This document shows positions 6,058 through 6,800 of a stretch of 6,800 nt of DNA, piece by piece. Position 1 is the stretch's first letter, and every line of letters begins with the position of its first letter. The stretch comes from Gallionella sp. (GTDB lineage: Bacteria > Pseudomonadota > Gammaproteobacteria > Burkholderiales > Gallionellaceae). The notes under the pieces were generated by a model that had not been told where the DNA came from, did no database searches, and worked only from the letters and a program-made list of their open reading frames with translations. The DNA lies in NCBI GenBank assembly GCA_024654105.1, contig JANLID010000158.1, forward strand, positions 1 to 6,800, read 5' to 3'. The translations under genes and the position numbers were made by a program.

Positions 6058-6800
6058 CTAGAAATTCCCGACGATTTCCATCGTCACACTACGGCCCGGC
6101 ATGCGGTAATACTCGTAGTACTCGCGGTTGAACAGGTTATCCACCATCAGGTTAGCTTTCAGGCCATGGGTAAGCCGATAGCCCACCTTCAAGTCAGCCA
6201 CCGTATATTTGCTGTAGCCCGTCCACACGCCCTTGACCACATCCGAGTTGTCATTGTTACTGAATTGCTCCCCAACATAACGCGCAGAAAGCACACCAGA
6301 CCAATCGCCTTGCTTGGCTTCAAAAGCGAGACTGGCCATGTTCTTCGGCACGTTGGTCACACGCTTGCCGACCATGCCGGTATTGGTCAGATCGCCGGTG
6401 ATCCGCGCATCGGTGTAAGCGTAGCTGCCGCTGACGGACAACCAGCTCATGACCGGGTATTCGCCGGACAACTCGATCCCGCGAGCCAATGCGCTTCCGG
6501 TGTTATCTTGCATGGCCATATAATCAACGACTTTATTGATCACCGGGTCGGTGTAGGTCGCCACCTTGGTGATCTTCTGATAGATTAGGTCGATTGTTTT
6601 TGTGATGTAGTAAGTCGCCTTGATGTTTCCGCCTTGAGCAAAGCCAAATTCCGTGCCCAGATCAAATGCCTGAGCCTTTTCCGGCTTCAGGTTCGGGTTG
6701 GCATAAATCATCTTGCCATTCGGAGCGGCAGCGCCTGAGAAAGTCGGGTTGGCGAACAAATAATAGCTCGTCGGTGCGCGGAAACCCGTTCCGATCGAGC
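6058..6800 (-). CDS. TonB-dependent outer-membrane receptor, C-terminal part (5' end outside window)
   Basis: The frame is open from the right edge to the TAG at 6058, giving about 247 codons of the C-terminal barrel. It begins SIGTGFRAPTSYYLFANP, the FRAP motif of TBDTs, followed by NPNLKPEKAQAFDLG. Alternating beta-strands follow, then a final segment with NLFNREYYEYYRMPGRS and a terminal phenylalanine (EIVGNF). The frame is intact upstream of the TTG at 6759, so that codon is internal and not the start. Its sequence is closer to the left receptor (shared FANP...SG...NPNLKPEK block) than to the middle one. The C-terminus looks natural even though transposase-derived sequence begins right after the stop. 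The ligand is unknown. Confidence 0.93.
   Translation of the reverse strand, partial: SIGTGFRAPTSYYLFANPTFSGAAAPNGKMIYANPNLKPEKAQAFDLGTEFGFAQGGNIKATYYITKTIDLIYQKITKVATYTDPVINKVVDYMAMQDNTGSALARGIELSGEYPVMSWLSVSGSYAYTDARITGDLTNTGMVGKRVTNVPKNMASLAFEAKQGDWSGVLSARYVGEQFSNNDNSDVVKGVWTGYSKYTVADLKVGYRLTHGLKANLMVDNLFNREYYEYYRMPGRSVTMEIVGNF

Noticed and set aside
6058..6759. TTG at 6759 as the start of a short 233-aa protein
   Set aside because: The same frame is open to the window edge and encodes the conserved receptor motif GFRAP upstream, so the codon is an internal leucine.

Overview
The window carries a co-directional block of outer-membrane uptake genes, all on the minus strand, from a Gram-negative bacterium. 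Signal peptides, TonB boxes, plug domains and aromatic C-termini of TonB-dependent receptors (TBDTs) imply an outer membrane. Moderate GC and the protein style suggest a proteobacterium, perhaps betaproteobacterial; that placement is inference and weak.

Layout, in the direction of transcription (right to left). (1) 6800-6058: C-terminal third of a TBDT whose start lies outside the window. (2) 6057-5929: a 42-codon remnant of a transposase resembling the ISL3 family, in frame directly after the receptor's stop codon. (3) 5823-5721: a regulatory region with a perfect 22-bp palindrome, a -35/-10 pair, a Fur-like box and a ribosome binding site. (4) 5720-3540: a complete 726-aa TBDT. (5) 3525-3502: a strong stem-loop. 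(6) 3437-2175: a 420-aa four-helix PepSY-TM (PiuB/FoxB-like) inner-membrane protein. (7) 2178-2037: a possible small membrane protein whose ATG overlaps the PepSY stop codon and whose frame appears broken at a run of five G. (8) 2036-1730: an intergenic region with stem-loops and a second copy of the same regulatory module. (9) 1729-1: the first 576 codons of another complete-looking TBDT, cut by the window edge.

Working model: each receptor imports a metal chelate (siderophore, haem-like or related ligand) across the outer membrane using TonB energy. The PepSY-TM protein, probably co-transcribed with the middle receptor, is the likely inner-membrane partner; relatives such as FoxB act in ferrisiderophore reduction. 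The substrate cannot be read from the sequence.

The most striking signal is that the promoter, operator and signal-peptide segment of the left and middle receptors are about 90% identical over 179 ungapped bases, while the mature receptors have diverged widely. This looks like a set of different receptors placed under one shared, possibly uncharacterised regulator plus an iron-type repressor. No tRNA, rRNA or CRISPR array was seen.
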